A DNA stretch of 64,000 nucleotides, from assembly GCF_026262505.1 (NCBI RefSeq), contig NC_067205.1:25053693-25117692 (forward strand), in the 5' to 3' direction. The notes beneath the pieces were generated by a model that made no database searches, was not told where the DNA came from, and saw only the letters and a program-made list of their open reading frames with translations. Both the position numbers and the translations under genes were made by a program. This document shows, one piece after another, positions 59,832 to 64,000 of this stretch. Position 1 is the stretch's first letter. Every line of letters starts with the position of its first letter. This DNA is from Trichomonas vaginalis G3 (taxonomy: Eukaryota; Parabasalia; Trichomonadida; Trichomonadidae).

Positions 59832-61268
59832 ATGCAGAGAACGAACAGCGAACTTTACTCCAGCAGAGCATATTCATCAGATTCGCTCATATTTCGATAT
59901 CATAGACAATGCAGTTCAAATTGGTGACACTAATAGAAAATATTCTGACGCAAAGATTCCATCACAACCTGGAACTGCTAAAGATAACACATGGGTAACA
60001 TTCAATCTCTCACCTCCTGGTGAAAATATGTTGGACCTTTACAATACATTCATTACGTATAAAATGGAAGGTCAATTTATTGTAGATAAAGAAATTGGTT
60101 CAGGTTCCAATAAAACAAACCCACCAGGATTTTGGATTGGTTTCGATGACGCTTTCTATGCAGTTGCTGGATATCAAATCCTTGCAAATGGTCGTATCGT
60201 ATATTCTCAAGACAACGCAAGAAGAAGAAGCATATATAACTTCAAACTCACAAACTACCGAACAAATAAAGAAAGTAGATGTTTTCTCAAAGACTCGACA
60301 TGAAGATGTATGGAGTCATTCGGGAACATGCAGAACAGGACAAATTGTTAGTGGTCCAATTACAGCGAAAATCATTTGATTTTAAGCTTCGTTTAAGAAT
60401 TCCTGTTAGAAAGTTTTTACCATTAGAAGCTATAAGATTTATTCCAGCTTTTGCAGGAAACATTCAGCTTAAAGTAAAGTTCAGTAGCGACGCCTTACAA
60501 TGCACATCTATATCTGTAAATGATATCATTGCTTTCAATCCAACTCTTAAAGTTGCATTTGCTTCAGATTCAAATCCACCGACAAATAAATTTGTTCCAT
60601 GGAATGAACCATTCACTATGATAACGAAGGCAGTAGAAGCTAGTGGAACAGTTACTATTACAACTGTAACCCAGCAACTATTTCGAACAAAGATGGATTT
60701 TAATGAATGTTTTATTCATCCAAAGTCATTCTCTTTAGACCCTAACATTTATACAGAACTTGTAGAACATTATACAAACGAGGCTTTATGTTTTCCTGTT
60801 AAAGTTATGGATTGGATTCCTATGGACGGTTCATTCTCAAAGAATACAGATAGTTCAAGTGCAACATTTACAGCAGCTTATACGCCTATTAATGTTAAAA
60901 GTATTTGGGCACTATTTAGAAAGAAAGACAACTATTATGTTAATTTTGAGAACCCTAAGTTTAAATATCTTCAGCTTTCCATGGGAGCTTATGGAAATAT
61001 GCCTGCAGAACCTGAAAAATCATATGGACCTGTATTTTATGAAATGGTTGCGAACGCTTGCAATACAAACAATGATATGATAGGATTTAATGAAGATGTT
61101 ATGAGGTCATTGGTGGATGATGGTAGTGTGGAACATAAATGGGATAGCTATGACAACACACATTTCTTATGTGGTTTTCCAACTGAAGTGGACTTTTGCT
61201 TCCAGCAAGGTCAAACATCTACTGCTCCAATAACATACAAATTGTCTGTTAAAGGACCTATTAACTAG
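59832..61268 (+). pseudogene. Major capsid gene region of Maverick B (double jelly-roll type)
   Basis: The region codes for beta-rich sequence with a readable front (GFWIGFDDAFYAVAGYQILANG) and a long end part including LRLRIPVRKFLPLEAIRFIPAFAG and a C terminus with NTHFLCGFPTEVDF. Length, position next to a penton-like candidate and a small membrane protein, and sequence character fit the Polinton major capsid. Fold assignment rests on recollection of the family. Broken in one or a few places. Confidence 0.75.
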
Positions 61269-61431
61269 CAACTGAAAATGTACCAAGCCACTTATTGGAT
61301 TTATGAGGGATTGTTGCTTTGCCATTCAGGTGCGTGCTAATGGCATCCCCATAATAAGATTAGATGACTATAACTTAGCTACGGACGACAGTGAGGAATA
61401 AAGGATGAACGTTTATTTTTAAAGCTTATAA
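61269..61431. other. Short gap after capsid region
   Basis: No gene; a GC-richer stretch than usual (GGTGCGTGCTAATGGCATCC) that looks like decayed sequence. Confidence 0.4.
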
Positions 61432-61890
61432 ATGAGTTCTTCATCAAGCTCTCGCGAACCTTCACCATCTATGAAACAAACTTTACCAAACGATTATGGA
61501 GCACCTATTGAATATTTCTTACGAGCTGCACAATGGCAAAGAGCAGTCTCACCAAGGTTAGGTGTTCCACCAGCTCCTGTCAAAAATAGCATTTGGTCAA
61601 GTCCTTATATAAGATATGGTCTCCCACTAGGTTTGCTAGCTACAGCAGGAGCAGTTATGATGTTGAAAAGAAATAAAGCAAATGTTATAAATAATACTGA
61701 AGTAGCTGAAGTTAAACAAACTCCAACACATTCGCCAAAACCAACGCCTTCACAAGCAAAACCTTCAATAACTCCTGAACCTATGGAAGTACAAACTCCT
61801 GTTCAAAAGTCAACTCCTAAACCGACTCCAACATTTAAACCAGAACCCACGCCTCAAATAAATCGTAAAACTCCTGCGTTTCCTTACTGA
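61432..61890 (+). CDS. Single-span proline-rich protein of Maverick B
   Basis: This reads as 152 residues: a Ser-rich front, one hydrophobic span (about residues 62-80, YGLPLGLLATAGAVMML) and a long Pro/Thr/Lys-rich tail (TPTHSPKPTPSQAKPSITPE). The span is like that of the 74-residue protein at 6658 in Maverick A. Its place right after the capsid gene region suggests a virion membrane or vertex-associated protein. The tail would be extended and unfolded. Confidence 0.6.
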   Translation: MSSSSSSREPSPSMKQTLPNDYGAPIEYFLRAAQWQRAVSPRLGVPPAPVKNSIWSSPYIRYGLPLGLLATAGAVMMLKRNKANVINNTEVAEVKQTPTHSPKPTPSQAKPSITPEPMEVQTPVQKSTPKPTPTFKPEPTPQINRKTPAFPY

Positions 61891-61938
61891 AAAAATAACG
61901 TTATTTTTATTTAATATTAAAATTTTTATTTGATTGAA

Positions 61939-62175
61939 ATGACGACTAAAGTCACTGAAGCAATGAAACAAAAGTTTTTGGTAGAATACATTAAATCAGG
62001 AACTATTCCAGAAGGTTTTTACATTCATACTATGAAGGATGGTAGAGTTCAGTTTAGAAAGATAAAGCAACCATTAGATAAAGAAGGAATTTTGAGAAAG
62101 ATTAAACTTCATGAGGACAACATTGCTGAACTTAAGAAGAAGTTAGAAGAGTTGGAGAAAGGAAGAGAGTTATAA
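61939..62175 (+). CDS. Small coiled-coil protein of Maverick B
   Basis: The ATG at 61939 gives 78 residues. A compact front (FYIHTMKDGRVQFRKI) is followed by a C-terminal coiled coil (IKLHEDNIAELKKKLEELEKG). Its end overlaps the inner edge of the right terminal repeat, mirroring the gene at 40893 at the left edge, so the boundary of the repeat lies in coding sequence on both sides. Confidence 0.55.
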   Translation: MTTKVTEAMKQKFLVEYIKSGTIPEGFYIHTMKDGRVQFRKIKQPLDKEGILRKIKLHEDNIAELKKKLEELEKGREL

Positions 62176-62848
62176 AGTAATGAATTCAACGGGTGAAAAA
62201 AGAGGTGAAAAAAGAGGTGAGATCTCACCACTTCACCTAAATTTATTTTTGTGCTATGTTTTCATACGTGTGAGGGTGGTGATATCATTTATTTTTAAGT
62301 TCATTTTTTATTTTACTGAAAATTTTTATTTGGATGTAAATGACAGAACAAAAGCAACTCATACAAATCGAAAAATATAACAAACATACATTTAAACATT
62401 TATTCTTCCTTCCTGAGCATAACATGTTCTTTCAAATACATCCGAGACCAGTTGACTTTTCATTGACTGTGTATAAAGATAGAAATAGTTATATCATTAA
62501 ACCATACGATGACGAAGGTAAGTTATGTAAATTGTACGTTAAGAAGTTAGAGAAAGTTTATGGCTTCAAGTATGACTACAATAGGGTTAACACTGATGAT
62601 GAAGATATTGAGGAAAATTTATGAGAACATTAGTGAAGTCGTTAGTGAGAACGATAGTGAGAACGTTTATTTTTTACATTAGTGAGTTCGTTAGTGAAGT
62701 GGTTGGCGGCTTTGTAAATATTTAAGATTAAGTTAGTTTTTGCGTTCATGTTGTAAAATATACGTTAACGGTTTTGTAAAGTGTCAAATTCATATATAAT
62801 GGGTAAGGAGCGCACAGTGCCACCATACCCAAGACTTGTATACTAACT
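62159..62848. repeat. Right terminal inverted repeat of Maverick B
   Basis: It is 690 bp, the inverse of 40226-40914, with one substitution close to the outer end and one single-base difference in the CACC-word repeat. Confidence 0.95.
62340..62624 (+). CDS. Small protein inside right TIR of Maverick B
   Basis: Identical in protein to the left-repeat copy at 40450-40734 (94 residues). Reads outward toward the element's right end. Confidence 0.6.
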   Translation: MTEQKQLIQIEKYNKHTFKHLFFLPEHNMFFQIHPRPVDFSLTVYKDRNSYIIKPYDDEGKLCKLYVKKLEKVYGFKYDYNRVNTDDEDIEENL

Positions 62849-63484
62849 ATTAGAAGTAAGACGTTTCCAGCACAATTCGAATTTCTTTTTGCAATGGAAG
62901 CCATCTTGATATTCAACAGCATCAGGAAAATGCTTATGAACAATATTACGGGATTTATTATCCCTATCATGGCAAAAACCGTCAACAATACCTTTTCCCA
63001 CCGTATCTTCCAAAATTTGAAGAGCCTGATCAGCGGCAACAGATTCCATTTGGCATGAGGCACCAGTATAATTTCCAGCTTTACCTTTACGAGATCTAAC
63101 GATTACGAATTTTGCCACAATGTCACCTTTAGGACCCATTGCTACAAACTCACACTCGTCTGCATTTCTAACATGCGAGAAATGAGCATCGATGGTGATA
63201 ACAGTTCCAGGCTCAAGTTGCAATGCATGATTTTTTACACTTTTTTCAGCTAATTCCTTCGCTTTCTCGAGAATCACCTTTTGAATCCTGTAAAAGTATT
63301 GTGACGATGGTACATCTATACCAGCCTCTCTTAATAAGTTACTTGCTTCTTGATATGTTTTACCGCAAATCAAAGTGGCAAATGTAAATGATTTGCCATC
63401 TAATTTAATTAGATCACCGAATCCTTCATATTGGACGCGAATAATCTCAGAATTTGTGGCGTCATGTACCTCCTGTGATGTCAT
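62849..63484 (-). pseudogene. Transposase-like gene, N-terminal part (split by Maverick B)
   Basis: About 212 codons from an ATG at 63484 to the Maverick edge. A helical front (TYQEASNLLREAGIDVPSSQYFYRIQ) is followed by an RNase H-like core with acidic residues in VITIDAHFSHVRNADECEF and GIVDGFCHDRDNKSRNI and a HCKKKFELCW end. This pattern (an acidic residue followed by an HxSxxRxAxE word, later SxxME, then DRD) is like Mutator/Kolobok-type transposase domains that are multicopy in trichomonads. The family call is tentative. Without the Maverick the gene would code about 326 residues. Whether it was an active transposon or a domesticated gene is unknown. Confidence 0.6.
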
Positions 63485-64000
63485 TTGTCAGTTTTTTGTT
63501 TCTTCACTTCTGAATACGACACCTTGAATTATGGGTTTATTTCTAATAATTTACAATTTACTAACAGTATTCTTTTTGGGGATACTGACATTCAACGTAA
63601 AAACGAGAATGTTTCGAAATAATAAAAATTTAATATAATATTAAGTCATTTTTAAATATTTATGTCTCAACCCTGAATGTTTATTCCCCTAAAAAGAGAT
63701 TGCCATAAGTCTATGGAAATTGACCATAAATAACTTAGAGCTATGGAATAAATTGATTTTAATGTATTTTTTTTTCTAGAAAATATCTTTTTTAGAGTGA
63801 AAATATAAATTGTTGGAATTTTCCTTACCATATTATTGTAATACAATATAGACAGATGCTTTATTCTACAACAAAAAGGCCAGAATCGATTTTTTGTCGA
63901 AATCTTAAATATAATGAAACAATAAAATCTTAATTATATCCATTATGATTTGAATATTTAGAAGTATAACAAATGATAAAAATATTCATATGAAAATCAA
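63485..64000. other. Gene-free AT-rich end of window
   Basis: No gene, RNA or repeat was seen; this would be the upstream region of the transposase-like gene. Confidence 0.6.

Larger units (their letters stand above)
40226..62848. mobile_element. Maverick/Polinton B, 22.6 kb, complete to both ends
   Basis: Terminal inverted repeats of about 690 bp begin AGTTAGTATACAAG and differ by one substitution and one single-base indel. The direct repeat ATTAG lies outside both ends (40221-40225 and 62849-62853). Parts: beta-rich structural proteins, packaging ATPase, collagen-like and fibre genes, integrase, two KilA-N genes, polymerase B, major capsid gene region, small membrane protein, and several unknowns. 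The near-identical ends imply a recent insertion. Even so it is broken, perhaps six to ten breaks spread over five or six genes, so it is a fossil, or the assembly has small errors. Confidence 0.95.

Overview
The window is strongly AT-rich, intron-free eukaryotic DNA that reads like a parabasalid protist, most likely Trichomonas or a close relative. The evidence is a DUF3447-type ankyrin protein, a very long uninterrupted BEACH/WD40 gene, beta-helix surface proteins with one C-terminal membrane anchor, the standard code, very short untranslated leaders, and above all dense Maverick/Polinton and short DNA-transposon content. The species call is inference from gene families, not from a database match.

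Layout. 1-4.6 kb: host genes (ankyrin protein cut by the window start, long acidic coiled-coil protein, small acidic protein, gene tail) with a 215-bp MITE just after the coiled-coil gene. 4.6-6.6 kb: no gene, but a 122-bp tandem array of hairpins. About 6.6-23.6 kb: Maverick A, an old, heavily broken element with no recognisable left terminus, carrying a foldback MITE inside its primase-helicase gene. 23.6-24.4 kb: front part of a hAT-like transposase gene cut by A's right end. 25.3-26.1 kb: an 830-bp element with short inverted ends, a three-way-junction sequence and three 120-bp repeats. 26.3-32.9 kb: the BEACH gene. 33.5-37.3 kb: a 1.25-kb foldback element and a 2.3-kb region bounded by TTAAGGGTGCAC ends with a 150-bp MITE nested in it. 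37.5-39.9 kb: two convergent surface-protein genes, one without its front. 40.2-62.8 kb: Maverick B, 22.6 kb, with about 690-bp terminal inverted repeats that are nearly identical and a 5-bp target duplication; it splits a second transposase-like gene whose two parts lie at 39.9-40.2 and 62.8-63.5 kb.

The two Mavericks share a backbone in the same order: beta-rich structural protein, packaging ATPase, two small conserved proteins, a second structural protein, a two-part fibre with a phage tail-collar-like tip, retroviral-type integrase, a variable slot, a conserved minus-strand protein and protein-primed DNA polymerase B. The variable slot differs completely: A has a PrimPol-SF3 helicase, B has two KilA-N genes, two unknown genes and a tRNA-like sequence. 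Only B keeps a double-jelly-roll-type capsid gene region; A ends in an HNH endonuclease instead. Gene starts in both are preceded by a common T-rich block, and intergenic gaps carry element-specific repeats built on GGTG/CACC words. Both elements are treated as fossils: A has well over ten breaks, B perhaps six to ten, although B's ends look recent.
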